Assembly: GCF_002575655.3 (NCBI RefSeq)
Contig: NC_053040.3
Location: 352,599,267-352,663,266 of the forward strand
Direction: 5' to 3'
DNA length: 64,000 bases
Source of the DNA: Aegilops tauschii subsp. strangulata
Taxonomy: Eukaryota; Streptophyta; Magnoliopsida; Poales; Poaceae
Part shown: piece after piece, positions 1-11,480 of the stretch
Layout of the letters: the number at the start of each line of letters is the position of its first letter
Position numbering within the stretch: the stretch's first letter is position 1
The notes under the pieces: generated by a model
Told to the model about the DNA's origin: nothing
What the model saw: only the letters and a program-made list of their open reading frames with translations
The model's database searches: none
Translations under genes and position numbers: made by a program

Positions 1-690
1 TTTTGCGCGGGGGTGAGCTTTTGCTGGCCAAGTGCAAGGAGATATGCTCCTGGTTTTCGAGCGCAAAATCTCTTGTGATGGACTCGCTGGGCCTGGCGTT
101 GGAACTGAAGACGGACGAGTGGAAGCTGTTACTTCCTAAAGGCAAGGGGGCAGTCCCAATTGAGATTCTCCTGTGGCCAATGGCAGAGGCGATGGAGTCT
201 CCATATCGTCGACAGCGAGCCCATTGGTACAAGTACAGCTCCCGTCTCTCCTTGCCGAATCCAGAGGAGGGAGGGCTGGTGAATTTGTGTATTATCCAGG
301 TCGTCGATGAGGTGATGGAGGAGGAGGATAGCAACGAGGAGGAGGATGAAGAAGAGGAGAGCTACCAGGGAGGGATGCAAATTATCACAGATGAGGATGC
401 ACAACATGAGGGCTATTAGGAGGGTTTGGAGATCATCACTCATCCTGCTTAGGAAGGCATGAATCTAGCGATTAATTTTGATGGAGAGGATGAGCAGATG
501 GTAGATCATAAGCACTTGGAGGCTGATGCCGGCAATGATCTAGCGCTAGTCACCGTGGACGCCCATGCTCACCGCCAGCATGCCCCAATAGAGGTGGAGT
601 AGTATGAGTTCTCATCGCGGTTTGCGAAAAACGTTGAACGCTCTCACCGTCGCCTGGCTCGCAATCTTAAGCATCTCCAAACCGCACCTA
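1..690 (+). pseudogene. Decayed ORF of unknown family, acidic tail
   Basis: An open frame enters from the left edge and runs to a stop at 417-419. The same frame stays readable to about 690, broken only by stops at 417, 450 and 600. The first part contains a motif WKLLLPKGKG and a basic aromatic stretch RRQRAHWYKYSSRLSLP. A very acidic run of Glu and Asp follows, around residues 103-120. The later part carries a basic segment, SHRRLARNLKHLQ. I do not recognise the family. The layout (globular part, acid linker, basic tail) and the decay fit an old transposable-element or duplicated-gene remnant. The 5' end lies outside the window, so the true start is unknown. Confidence 0.4.
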
Positions 691-920
691 GCTAGTTCTG
701 ACGATCCGACATGTGGATGCACTAACTGCAAAGAGTGTTATGTTGGTGTATTTAATCAGTACTTGAATGCTATGTTTTGGATTTCCTACATTGAGTGGGT
801 TTTGCATGTTCAAACATAGTGCCACATGCAGAACTGGCCAAAAATAGCAACATGCAAAACCTACCAAAAACAACATCATTCAAAACTTACTTAAAATGGG
901 GTCAAACTTGCAATGTTGAC
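691..920. other. Spacer with no recognisable gene
   Basis: AT-rich sequence between the decayed ORF and the first satellite unit. Short open frames here have no recognisable motif. Around 901-920 a stretch resembles an internal segment of the satellite unit (GTCAAACTTGCAATGTTGAC), so the array may have begun here before decaying. Confidence 0.4.
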
Positions 921-1423
921 TTTTCAAAACTTGTGGTATTGCAAGTTTATGATTTTCCCCACAAACTAGTTGACACAAAAGGGCCCCATGCCCAAGGATT
1001 TTAATGTGTTTAGGCTTTTTTCATTTTCTTTGATTTTTCCAATCTTGGGTCAAACTTGCAATGTTGATCATTCATACCAAATGGCTTGGAATTTGAACTT
1101 TAGTTGTGCCCACTGCATACACCACCAATGCAAAAGATTAAAATGATTTTATCCAATTTTCAGGACCAAACTACGTCACACTTGTAGTTCAAATTTGAGC
1201 AATTCGCCATAATTCACTATAAATCTAGTAAATCGATGAAATATAGCAATAGTACTCTGAAATTCATGAAACTTGGTTAGCGGGCTTCTAATGGTCCACT
1301 TTAGGGGGAAAATGAGAAGACCCAATGTTACAACTTATTTCAAGCACTTCCTTCAGAAAACAAATCATTTCTCGCACTTGAAAAATGGAAATAATATTTT
1401 TTTTTAGCAAAAAAATGTTTTTT
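921..1423 (+). repeat. Partial unit of the ~645-bp tandem repeat
   Basis: This stretch matches three downstream copies beginning near 59675, 60330 and 60975. Shared landmarks include CACAAACTAGTTGACACAAA and GACCCAATGTTACAACTTAT. The copy is cut at 1423 by the outer Copia and resumes at 59525. Joining the flanks and removing one TSD gives a junction like the intact unit boundaries near 60169 and 60822, which confirms that the array predates the nested insertions. Confidence 0.8.
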
Positions 1424-2395
1424 TGTTGGGAAACGTAGCATGCAATTTAAAAAAAATCCTACGCTCACGCAAGATCTATCTAGGAGATGCATATCAATGA
1501 GAGGGGGAGAGTGTGTCTACGTACCCTCGTAGACCGAAAGCGGAAGCGTTTGACAATGCTTTTGATGCAGTCGAACTTCTTCTTGTTCCGACCGATCAAG
1601 CACCGAACGTACGGCACCTCTGAGTTTTGCACACGTTCAACTCGATGACGTCCCTCGAACTCTTGATCCAGCAAAGTGTCGAGGAAGTAGATGAGTTTCA
1701 TCAGCACGACGGCGCGGTGACGGGGATGGTGAAGTGATCCACGCAGGGCTTCGCCTAAGCACTACGAGAATATGACCGAGGGTGTAATCTGTGGAGGGAG
1801 GCGCCGCACACGGCTAACAGATGTTGTTGTGTGTTCTAGGTGCCTCCCCCCTCATATATATAGGTGGGAGGGAGAGGGAGCAGCCAAGGGGGCACCCCAA
1901 GTAGGAGGAATCCTACGTGGGGGGCTAGTCCAATTCGCCCCCCTTACCATATTTTCCGGAGGGGGAAGGAAGGAGGAGGGAGGAGGGAAGGAAGGGGGAG
2001 GCTGAATCCCTCCCCTTCCTTCTCTCTTCCCCTCTTTCCTTCCCCTTCTGGTTTGGCCCATATGGGGGGCGCAGCAGCCCCTGCTAGCTGCTGCGTTTCT
2101 CCTCTTGGCCCATTAGGCCCATATCTTTGCCGGGGGTGCCCGGAACCCCTTCCGGTGACCCGATATGTACCCGGTACCCTCCGGAACACTTTCAGTGTCC
2201 GAATACTATCGTCCTATATATCAATCTTTACCTCTCGGCCATTCTGAGACTCCTCGTCATGTCCGTGGTCTCATCCGGGACTCCGAACAACATTCGGTCA
2301 CCAAATCACATAACTCATATAATACAAAATCATCATCGAACGTTAAGCGTGCGGACCCTACGGGTTCGAGAACTACGTAGACATGACCGAGACAC
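1424..2395 (-). repeat. Outer Copia 3' LTR, segment 1
   Basis: Contains the LTR terminus TGTTGGGAAACG and the R/U5 part. GC-rich sequence (1850-2110) includes a TATA-like ATATATATAGG around 1854-1864. Positions 2015-2395 align with 58347-58727 of the other LTR. The segment is interrupted at 2396 by a Sabrina-type LTR start. Confidence 0.85.
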
Positions 2396-3915
2396 TGATG
2401 ACCACAAGTATCGGGGATCAATTGTAGCTCTTTTTGATAAGTAAGAGTGTCGAACCCAACGAGGAGCGGAAGGAAATGACAAGTGGTTTTCAGTAAGGTA
2501 ATGTCTGCAAGTGCTGAAATTGTAAGTAGCAGAGTAGTTTGATAGCAAGATAATTTGTAACGAGAAAGTAACGATAGTAGTAACAAAAGTGCAGCAAGGT
2601 AGCCCAATAATTTTGAGGCAAAGGACAGGCCAAATCGGTCTCTTATAATAAGCAAAGAATTCTTGAGGGTACACGGGAATTTCATCTAGTCACTTTCACC
2701 ATGTTGGTTTGATTTGTGTTCGCTATTTTGATAATTTGATATGTGGGTGGACCAGTGCTTAGGTGCTGTTCTTACTTGAACAAACCTCCTACTTATGATT
2801 AACCCTCCCGCAAGCATCCACAACTACGAGAAAAGTATTAAAAATAAATTCTAACCATAGCATTAAACTTTTGGATCCAATCGGTCCCTTACGGAATAGC
2901 ACATAAACTGGGGTTTAAGCTTTTATCACTCTCGCAACCCATCATCTAATTGCAACTCCACAATGCATTCCCTTAGGCCCAAATATGGTGAAGTGTCATG
3001 TAGTCGACGTTCACATGACACCACTAAGGGAATCACAACATACATACTATCAAAATATCGAACACATATCAAGTTCACATGATTACTTGCAACATGATTT
3101 CTCCCGTGACCTCAAGAACAAAAGTAACTACTCACAAATGATAATCATGCTCAAGATCAGAGGGGTATTAAATAGCATATTGGATCTGAACATATAATCT
3201 TCCACCAAATAAACCATATAGTAATCAACTACAAGATGTAATCAACACTACTAGTCACCCACAAGCACCAATCTATAGTTCCGGTAACAAGATTGAACAC
3301 AAGAGATGAACTAGGGTTTGAGATGAGATGGTGTTGTTGAATATGTTTATGAAGATAGCCCTCCCCAAGATGGGAGACTTGTTGGTGATGATGATGACGA
3401 TCATTTCCCCCTACAGGAGGGAAGTTCCCCCGGCGGAATCGCTCTGCCGGAGGACAAAAGTGCTCCTGCCCAAGTTCCGCCTCGAGACAGCGGAGCTCCG
3501 TCCGGAAAGTCCTCTCCTTATTTTTTTCTAGGTCAAAATGACCTATATACCAGAAGATGGGCACCGGAGGTGGGCCTGGGTGAGCACAACCCACCAGGGC
3601 GCGCCTGGGCTCCCTAGCGCGCCCAGGTGGGTTGTGCCCACCTAGTGGGCCCCCTCTAGTAGTTATTTGCTCCAATATTCATCATATATTTGATAAAAAA
3701 TCTCCGTGAAGTTTCAGCTTGTTTGGAGTTGTGCAGAATAGGTGGCCTGACGTAGCTTTTCCAGGTCCAGATTTCCAGCTACCGGAATTCTCCCTGTTTG
3801 TGTATACCTTGCATATTATTGGAGAAAAGGCATTAGAATTACTCCAAAAAGAATTATTATGGATAAAAACATCATAAATAACAGTAGGAAAACACGATGC
3901 AAAATGGACGTATCA
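2396..3915 (-). repeat. 3' LTR of the truncated Sabrina-like element
   Basis: Aligns along its length with the Sabrina LTR pieces at 6013-6567, 15294-16026 and 35299-35496, but is clearly more divergent, so it is an older insertion or another subfamily. Ends GGACGTATCA before a polypurine tract. No partner LTR remains. Confidence 0.8.
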
Positions 3916-5831
3916 ACTCCCCCAAGCTCAGACCTCGCTTGTCCTCAAGCGAAAACCAAAATCGAAAAACATGTCCACATGCTTAGAGAGAGAGGTGTCG
4001 ATAAAAACAAAATACAGAAATAGAAGCATTATGTTCATTATTATAAAAGCAACAAACTTAAACATATTATCATAGAACTTCTATCATATACTTCTCATGA
4101 ATAAGTAACAGTTCATCACACAATAGAAGTATAAAGAAAAAACTCTATTAGAAACCAACAAACTAAGTTCTTAATCAACTTTGCAACTACAATTTATCAT
4201 CTTTTCAGGAAGGGTCACGTATCGGAGCCTTTAGGAAAGTCCACATAGTCAACCATCATATAGTCTTCTATGATTGCTAACACTCACCGCATACACATGA
4301 GCAAAACGTTTCAACTGGACACATAAGAGGATAGGGGCTTATAGTTTCGCCTCCCAATGTATTCACCTCAAGGGTGATGTCAACAATAATAACTCATGCC
4401 ACCCATATTCAACTGGACATATGTGCCTAGATCTTTCCTCACCACATGATGCTTGCCAAAGGAGAAAATAAAAAGGAGTAGAGAGAAAACTTTGACTCTT
4501 TGCATAAAAGTAAATACATAAAAGTAAAAGATAGTCCCTTTGCAGAGGGAAGCAGAGGTTGCCATGCACTTATTTTTTTGTATGCTCAACCCCTTAGTGC
4601 AAAAGAACGTCACGTTGCATTGTCCCTTGTGATAGCGACCTTTATTATGCAGTATGTCACTTTTATTCTTCACCATCAAAAGTTCGTGCAACGCTCAATT
4701 TTCTCTTACACTAAATGATCTCACACATTTGGAAGCAATTTTTATTGCCTTTTTGCACCGATGACAACTTACTTGAGGGGTCTTTCTCAATCCCTAGGTA
4801 GGTATGGTGGACACTTGAAAATAAGATTTGGGCTTAAGGGTTTTTAGATGCACAAGTAGGATCTCTACTTAGTGCAGAATTTTTGGCTAGCAAAGATAGT
4901 GGCAAACACCACATGTTAAAGGATCTATGACAATATGACTTCTATGTGAGTATGAATAAACATAAATCATTAAGTTGTCTTCCTTATCCAACGTCAACAA
5001 TTTTGGCATATAATATTTTGATGGGGGCTCACAATCACAAAAGATTTCTAGGATAGTATATTTATATGTGAATCTTCTCTTCCCTTATTAATTCTTTCAT
5101 GAGTTGCATCGTTGACTAATGCTATGTTTGTCAATCTCTAATAATATTTTCTACTAATACTTTCCCTTATGTGGTGCCATCACCTACCATAAGATTAGTA
5201 TATGATCTTCTTGATTTATTTCCTTTCTTTTATTTATATCTTTTCCTTTTATTTATTTCTTTTATTTTAGTTGCAACAAGTAAAGAAAGCAAAAACTCAA
5301 ACTAAACTTTATTATATATCTTGCACACGATTACAAGGATAGATCACTAAGCAAAATCTCAAAGAAGAAAGGATCGAACTAAACTTTTATTCAATCTAAA
5401 GCAAAAGATCAAACTAAAATAAGTAAAGGCAAAAAGATACTGGGGATGATACGATACCAGGGCACCTCCCCCAAGCTTGGCGGAAGCCAAGGGGAGTGCC
5501 CATACCCTATACTCAATTTTCCTTTGGTGGTGAATAAGATGGTGGTGGTGGTGACGAAGAAGTAGAGGGTTTGCTCTTCTTTTCCTCCAACTTCTGTCGG
5601 AGAATAAAATTATCTGTCCTCAACTCGTCGTTATCTATCGAGTTTTATTATCCTCTTGCATAACGCATCCATGCTTTCGTTTGGAACCGGGGAGGAACCG
5701 ATTCATCTTCATCCTCCTCAGAGGTCCAGCTATAGTGCTCCACATCCCCATAGGACTTGGGGTTTGCGATGAAATCAGCAACATAGCTCTCTCCCTCGGA
5801 GTCTTGGGACGACAAACTTTCAGATCTTCAT
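3916..5831 (-). other. 3' internal remnant of the Sabrina-like element, non-coding
   Basis: Matches 35497-37050, including the conserved CCCCCAAGCTTGG tract near 5465 and the GGTGGTG-rich end of the 3' ORF region near 5530. No ORF with recognisable domains. The last part (5560-5831) would be the 3' ORF of this family but is broken. Confidence 0.65.
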
Positions 5832-5886
5832 ACCTAGTTAAATATCGTTACTGGCAAGTCTCTTTACTCGTTCCTTAATACATCAT
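5832..5886 (-). repeat. Outer Copia 3' LTR, segment 2
   Basis: About 55 bp matching 58886-58940 of the right LTR, with shared landmarks TACCTAGTT and GCAAGTCTCTTTACTC. Ends in ATCAT (5882-5886), the TSD of the Fatima-like element. Confidence 0.8.
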
Positions 5887-6012
5887 TGTCGGTGTCAAAA
5901 CCAGCAGATCTCGGGTAGGGGGTCCCGAACTGTGCGTCTAAGGTCGATGGTAACAGGAGACGGGGGACACAATGTTTACCCAGGTTCGGGCCCTCTCTAT
6001 GGAGGTAATACC
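5887..6012 (-). repeat. Fatima-like 3' LTR, segment 1
   Basis: First 126 bp of the LTR, aligned with 52234-52359. It ends in ATACC (6008-6012), the TSD of the Sabrina insertion, and continues at 43670. Confidence 0.88.
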
Positions 6013-6567
6013 TGATGACCCACAAGTGTAGGGGATCTATCGTAGCCTTTTCGATAAGTAAGAGTGTCGAACCCAACGAGGAGCAGAAGGAAATGACAAG
6101 CAGTTTTCAGTAAGGTATTCTCTGCAAGCACTGAAATTATAGGTAACAGGTAGTTTGTGATAAGATAAATTGTAACGGGTAGCAAATAACAAGTGTAAAT
6201 AAAGTGCAGCAAGATGGCCCAATCCTTTTTGTAGCAAAGGACAAGCCTGGACAAACTCTTATATAGAGAAAAGCGCTCCCGAGGACACATGGGAATTATC
6301 GTCAAGCTAGTTTTCATCACGTTCATATGATTCGCGTTCGGTACTTTGATAATTTGATATGTGGGTGGACCGGTGCTTGGGTGTTGTCCTTACTTGGACA
6401 AACATCCCACTTATGATTAACTCCTATTGCATCCACAACTACAAAAGAAGTATTAAGGTAAACCTAACCATAGCATGAAACATATGGATCCAAATCGGCC
6501 CCTTACGAAGCAATGCATAAACTAGGGTTTAAGCTTCTGTCACTCTAGCAACCCATCATCTACTTAT
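6013..6567 (-). repeat. Sabrina 3' LTR, segment 1
   Basis: LTR start through the CTTAT TSD (6563-6567) of the Angela insertion. Matches 42588-42995 of the right LTR until that copy's internal deletion. Confidence 0.9.
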
Positions 6568-6997
6568 TGTTGGGGAACGTAGTAATTTCAAAAAAATTCC
6601 TACGCACACGCAAGATCATGGTGATGCATAGCAACGAGAGGGGAGAGTGTTGTCCACGTACCCTCATAGACCGACAGCGGAAGCGTTATCACAACGCGGT
6701 TGATGTAGTCGTATGTCTTCACGATCCGACCGATCAAGTACCGAACGTACGGCACCTCCGAGTTCTACACACGTTCAGCTCGATGACGTCCCTCGAACTC
6801 CGATCCAGCCGAGTGTTGAGGGAGAGTTTCGTCAGCACGACGGCGTGGTGACGATGATTATGTTCCAGCGACGCAGGGCTTCGCCTAAGCTCCGCAACGG
6901 TATTATCGAGGTGTAATATGGTGGAGGGGGGCACCGCACACGGCTAAGAGATCTCAAGGATCAATTGTTGTGTCTCTGGGGTGCCCCCTGCCCCCGT

Positions 6998-7012
6998 ATA
7001 TAAAGGAGCAAG
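6998..7012 (-). promoter_or_regulatory. Putative TATA box of the Angela LTR
   Basis: On the minus strand the sequence reads CTCCTTTATATACGG. It lies between the long U3 and the R/U5 part, where a Copia LTR promoter is expected. The same sequence is in the other LTR near 14003-14017. The transcription start is inferred, not visible. Confidence 0.5.
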
Positions 7013-7052
7013 GGAGGAGGAGGCCGGCCCTAGGAGGGGGCGCACCAAGTGT

Positions 7053-7090
7053 GGAGTCCTACTAGGACTCCCTAGTCCTAGTAGGATTCC
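7053..7090. repeat. Near-perfect inverted repeat in the Angela U3
   Basis: Arms CCTACTAGGACT and AGTCCTAGTAGG (7058-7069 and 7074-7085) are perfectly complementary around a 4-nt spacer. Pairing extends to 7053 and 7090 with one mismatch. It sits about 45 bp upstream of the putative TATA box and is preserved in the other LTR near 14059-14096. Confidence 0.75.
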
Positions 7091-8283
7091 ACCTCCCATA
7101 TGGAATAGGAAAAGAGGAAGGGAAAAAGAGAAGGAAGGAAGGGGGCGCCCCCCTTCCCTAGTCCAATTCGGACCAGACCAAGGGGAGGGGTGCGACCACC
7201 CTTGAGGCCCTTTTTCTTCTTTCCCGTATGGCCCAATAAGGCCCAATACGTATTCCCGTAACTCTCCGGTACTCCGAAAAATACCCGAATCACTCGGAAC
7301 CTTTCCGAAGTCTGAATATAGTCGTCCAATATATCGATCTTTACGTCTCGGCCATTTCGAGACTCCTCGTCATGTCCCCGATCTCATCCGGGACTCCAAA
7401 CTCCTTCGGTACATCAAAACTCAATAAAACTGTCATCGTAACGTTAAGCGTGCGGACCCTACGGGTTCGAGAACTATGTAGACATGACCGAGACACGTCT
7501 CCGGTCAATAACCAATAGCGGGACCTGGATGCCCATATTGGCTCCCACATATTCTACGAAGATCTTTATCGGTCAGACCGCATAACAACATACGTTGTTC
7601 TCTTTGTCACCGGTATGTTACTTGCCCGAGATTTGATCGTCGGTATCTCGATACCTAGTTCAATCTCGTTACCGGCAAGTCTCTTTACTCGTTCTGTAAC
7701 ACATCATCCCGCAACTAACTTATTAGTCACAATGCTTGCAAGGCTTACAGTGATGTGCATTACCGAGTGGGCCCAGAGATACCTCTCCGACAATTGGAGT
7801 GACAAATCCTAATCTCGAAATACGCCAACCCAACAAGTACCTTTGGAGACACCTGTAGAGCACCTTTATAATCACCCATTTACGTTGTGACGTTTGGTAG
7901 CACACAAAGTGTTCCTCCGGTAAACGGGAGTTGCATAATCTCATAGTCATAGGAACATGTATAAGTCATGAAGAAAGCAATAGCAACATACTAAACGATC
8001 GAGTGCTAAGTTAACGGAATGGGTCAAGTCAATCACGTCATTCTCCTAATGAGGTGATCTCGTTAATCAAATGACAACTTATGTCTATGGCTAGGAAACA
8101 TAACCATCTTTGATTAACGAGCTAGTCAAGTAGAGGCATACTAGTGACACTCTGTTTGTCTATGTATTCACACATGTATCATGTTTCCGGTTAATACAAT
8201 TCTAGCATGAATAATAAACATTTATCATGATATAAGGAAATAAATAATAACTTTATTATTGCCTCTAGGGCATATTTCCTTCA

Positions 8284-8303
8284 GTCTCCCACTTGCACTA
8301 GAG
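8284..8303 (-). promoter_or_regulatory. Angela polypurine tract
   Basis: Minus strand reads GCAAGTGGGAGAC directly before the 3' LTR start, the expected place and composition for the plus-strand DNA primer of a Copia element. Confidence 0.7.
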
Positions 8304-8448
8304 TCAATAATCTAGTTCACATCGCCATGTGATTTAACACTAATAGTTAACATCACCATGTGATTAACACCCATAGTTCACATCGCTATGTGACCAACAC
8401 TCAAAGGGTTTACTAGAGTCAGTAATCTAGTTCACATCGCTTATGTGA
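8304..8448. other. Angela 3' untranslated region with short repeats
   Basis: Non-coding stretch between the end of pol and the polypurine tract. It contains four to five imperfect copies of TTCACATCGCCATGTGATTAACACC, read here in parts such as CACCATGTGATTAACACCCA. The outer Copia has the same repeat run at 53335-53445. Confidence 0.6.
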
Positions 8449-9960
8449 TTAACACCCAAAGAGTACTAAGGTGTGATCATGTTTTGCTTGTGAGATAATT
8501 TTAGTCAACGGGTCTGTCACATTCAGATCCGTAAGTATTTTGCAAATTTCTATGTCTACAATGCTCTGCATGGAGCTACTCTAGCTAATTGCTCCCACTT
8601 TCAATATGTATCTAGACCGAGACTTAGAGTCATCTAGATTAGTGTCAAAACTTGCATCGACGTAACCTTTTACGACGAGCCTTTTGTCACTTCCATAATC
8701 GAGAAACATATCCTTATTCCAGTAAGGATAATTTTGACCGCTGTCCAGTGATCTACTCCTAAATCACTATTGTACTCCCTTGCAAAAATCAGTGTAGGGT
8801 ATACAATAGATCTGGTACACAGCATGGCATACTTTATAGAACCTATGGCTGAGGCATAGGGAATGACTTTCATTCTTTTTCTATCTTCTGCCGTGGTCGG
8901 GTTTTGAGTCTTACTCAATTTCACACCTTGTAACACAGGCAAGAAACTCTTTATTTGACTGTTCCATTTTTGAACCACTTCAAAATCTTGTTAAGGTACG
9001 TACTCATTGAAAAAACTTATCAAGCGTCTTGATCTATCTCTATAGATCTTGATGCTCAATATGTAAGCAGCTTCACCGAGGTCTTTCTTTGAAAAACTCT
9101 TATTCAAGTATCCCTTTATGCTATCCAGAAATTCTATATCATTTCCAATCAGTAATATGTCATCCACATATAATATCAGAAATGCTACAGAGCTCCCACT
9201 CACTTTCTTGTAAATACAGGCTTCTCCAAAAGTCTGTATAAAACCAAATGCTTTGATCACACTATCAAAAGCGTTTATTCCAACTCCGAGAGGCTTGCAC
9301 CAGTCCATAAATGGATCGCTGGAGCTTGCACACTTTGTTAGCTCCCTTTGGATCGACAAAACCTTCTGGTTGCATCATATACAACTCTTCTTCCAGAAAT
9401 CCATTCAGGAATGCAGTTTTGACATCCATTTGCCAAATTTCATAATCATAAAATGCGGCAATTGCTAACATGATTCAGACAGACTTAAGCATCGCTACGG
9501 GTGAGAAGGTCTCATCGTAGTCAATCCCTTGAACTTGTCGAAAACCTTTCGCAACAAGTCGAGCTTTATAGACAGTAACATTACCATCAGCGTCAGTCTT
9601 CTTCTTGAAGATCCATTTATTTTCAATGGTTTGCCGATCATTGGGCAAGTCAACCAAAGTCCATACTTTGTTCTCATACATGGATCCCATCTCAGATTTC
9701 ATGGCCTCAAGCCATTTTGCGGAATCTGGGCTCACCATCGCTTCTTCATAGTTCGTAGGTTCGTCATGGTCTAGTAACATAACCTCCAGAACAGGATTAC
9801 CGTACCACTCTGGTGCGGATCTTACTCTGGTTGATCTACGAGGTTTAGTAATAACTTGATCTGAAGTTTCATGATCATCATCATTAACTTCCTCACTAAT
9901 TGGTGTAGGTGTCTCAGAAACTGGTTTCTGTGATGAACTACTTTCCAATAAGGGAGCAGG
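8449..9960 (-). pseudogene. pol: Angela reverse transcriptase and RNase H, broken
   Basis: Copia RT (RVT_2 type) and RNase H, the enzymes that copy element RNA into DNA in virus-like particles. Readable segments include WIFKKKTDADGN, the motif QMDVKTAFLNG (9400-9440) and the catalytic YVDD followed by ILLIGND (about 9150-9180). The RNase H part follows at 8449-8670. The sequence is split across frames at about 9475, 9360, 8990 and 8670, so no full-length product is possible. The catalytic YVDD itself is intact, unlike in the outer Copia. Confidence 0.85.
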
Positions 9961-10960
9961 TATAGTTACCTCATCAAGTTCTACTTTCCTCCCACTCACT
10001 TCTTTCGAGAGAAACTCCTTCTCTAGAAAATTTCCGAATTTAGCAACAAAAGTTTTTGCCTTCGGATCTGTGATAGAAGGTATACCCAACAGTCTCCTTT
10101 GGGTATCCTATCAGGACACATTTCTCCAATTTGGGTTCGAGCTTATCAGGTTGAAGTTTCTTCACATAAGCATCGCAACCCCAAACTTTAAGAAACGACA
10201 ACTTTGGTTTCTTGCTAAACCTCAGTTCATAAGGCGTCGTCTCAACGGATTTTGATGGTGCCCTATTTAACGTGAATGCAGCTGTCTCTAATGCATAACC
10301 CCAAAACTATAGTGGTAGATCGGTAAGAGACATCATATATCGCACCATATCTAATAAAGTACGGTTACGATGTTCGGACACACCATTACACTGTGGTGTT
10401 CCAGGTGGCGTGAGTAGTGAAACTATTTCACATTGTTTTAACTGAAGGCCAAACTCGTAACTCAAATACTCTTCTCCACGATCAAATCGTAGAAACTTTA
10501 TTTTCTTGTTACGGTGATTTTCCACTTCACTCTGAAATTATATGAACTTTTCAAATGTTTCAGACTTCTGTTTGATTAAGTAGATATACCCATATCTGCT
10601 CAAATCATCTGTGAAGGTCAGAAAATAATGATACCTGCTACGAGCCTCAATATTCATCGGACCACATACATCTGTATGTATGATTTCCAACAAATCTGTT
10701 GCTCTCTCCATAGTTCCGGAGAACGGCGTTTTTGTCATCTTGCCCATGAGGCATGGTTCGCAAGCATCAAGTGATTCATAATCAAGTGATTCCAAAATCC
10801 CATCAGTATGGAGTTTCTTCATGCGCTTTACACCAATATGACCTAAACGGCAGTGCCACAAATAAGTTGCACTATCATTATTAACTTTGCATCTTTTGGC
10901 TTCATTATTATGAATATGTGTATCACTACGATCGAGATCCAACAAAACCATTTTTGTTGG
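9961..10960 (-). pseudogene. pol: Angela integrase with GAG-pre-integrase segment, broken
   Basis: Minus strand. The N-terminal zinc-binding HHCC region reads WHCRLGHIGVKRM with the later CEPCLMGKM pair. The core has the first Asp in IHTDVCGP, the second in RFDRGEEYL and the catalytic Glu in NGVSEHRNRTLLDM. The three acidic residues are present. A stop or frame break lies near 10526-10537 and another near 10090-10306. In the family this enzyme inserts the element cDNA into chromosomes. Confidence 0.85.
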
Positions 10961-11043
10961 TGTGTATGACCATAAAAGGTTTTTTTATTCATGTAAACAG
11001 AACAACAATTGTTCTCTAACTTAAATGAATAACCGTATTGCAA

Positions 11044-11480
11044 TAAACATGATCAAATCATATTCATGCTCAACGCATACACCAAATAACATTTATTTAG
11101 TTTCAACACTAATCCCGAAAGTATAGGGAGTGTGCGATGATGATCATATCAATCTTGGAACTACTTCCAACACACATCGTCACCTCGCCTTTTACTAGTC
11201 TCTGTTTCTTCTGCAACTCCCGTTTCGAGTTACTACTCTTTAGCAACTGAACCAGTATCAATTACCAAGGGGTTGCTATAAACACTAGTAAAGTACATAT
11301 CAATAATCTGTATATCAAATATACCTTTGTTCACTTTTACTAGTCTCTGTTTATTCTGCAACTCCCGTTTCGAGTTGCTACTCTTAGCAACTGAACCAGT
11401 ATCAATTACCGAGGGGTTGCTATAAACACTAGTAAAGTACACATCAATAATCTGTATATCAAATATACCTTTGTTCACTT
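11044..11480 (-). pseudogene. pol: Angela protease region with duplicated active-site segment
   Basis: The aspartic protease motif DTGSVAK occurs twice, because a 145-bp segment is repeated head to tail (11191-11335 and 11336-11479). Each copy spans the block from KGIFDIQIID through IDTGSVAK. In the outer Copia the corresponding site occurs once (56087-56300). The two copies differ at a few positions and by one base, so the duplication is not brand new. A retropepsin works as a dimer of one-site monomers, so a doubled site inside one chain is abnormal. Confidence 0.8.
11191..11479. repeat. Two-unit tandem duplication, 145 + 144 bp
   Basis: Unit 1 is 11191-11335 and unit 2 is 11336-11479. Both start TTTACTAGTCTCTGTTT and end TATACCTTTGTTCACT. 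They differ by one indel and a handful of substitutions. Confidence 0.92.

Larger units (their letters stand above)
2396..5831 (-). mobile_element. Truncated Sabrina-like Gypsy (3' LTR plus 3' internal part)
   Basis: Starts TGATGACCACAAGTATCGGG at 2396, directly in the outer Copia LTR. An LTR of about 1520 bp ends GGACGTATCA at 3915. A purine tract on the minus strand follows (plus strand ACTCCCCCAAGCTCAG), then about 1.9 kb similar to the 3' internal region of the full Sabrina copy at 35497-37050. There is no gag, pol or second LTR. Near 5831 the sequence passes straight into Copia LTR sequence, and about 160 bp of that LTR is missing compared with 58728-58885. A deletion therefore removed the rest of the element together with flanking LTR. 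Confidence 0.8.
6568..8283 (-). repeat. Angela 3' LTR
   Basis: Complete LTR, terminal inverted TG..CA. On the minus strand the U3 begins TGAAGGAAATATGCCC, and a TATA-like CTTTATATAC lies around 7000-7009. A purine-rich tract next to 8284 marks the polypurine tract. Confidence 0.92.

Noticed and set aside
8304..8470. Regular short repeats resembling a CRISPR array
   Set aside because: Imperfect repeats with variable spacing in the 3' untranslated region of a Copia element, also present in the outer Copia. No array structure and a plant genome.
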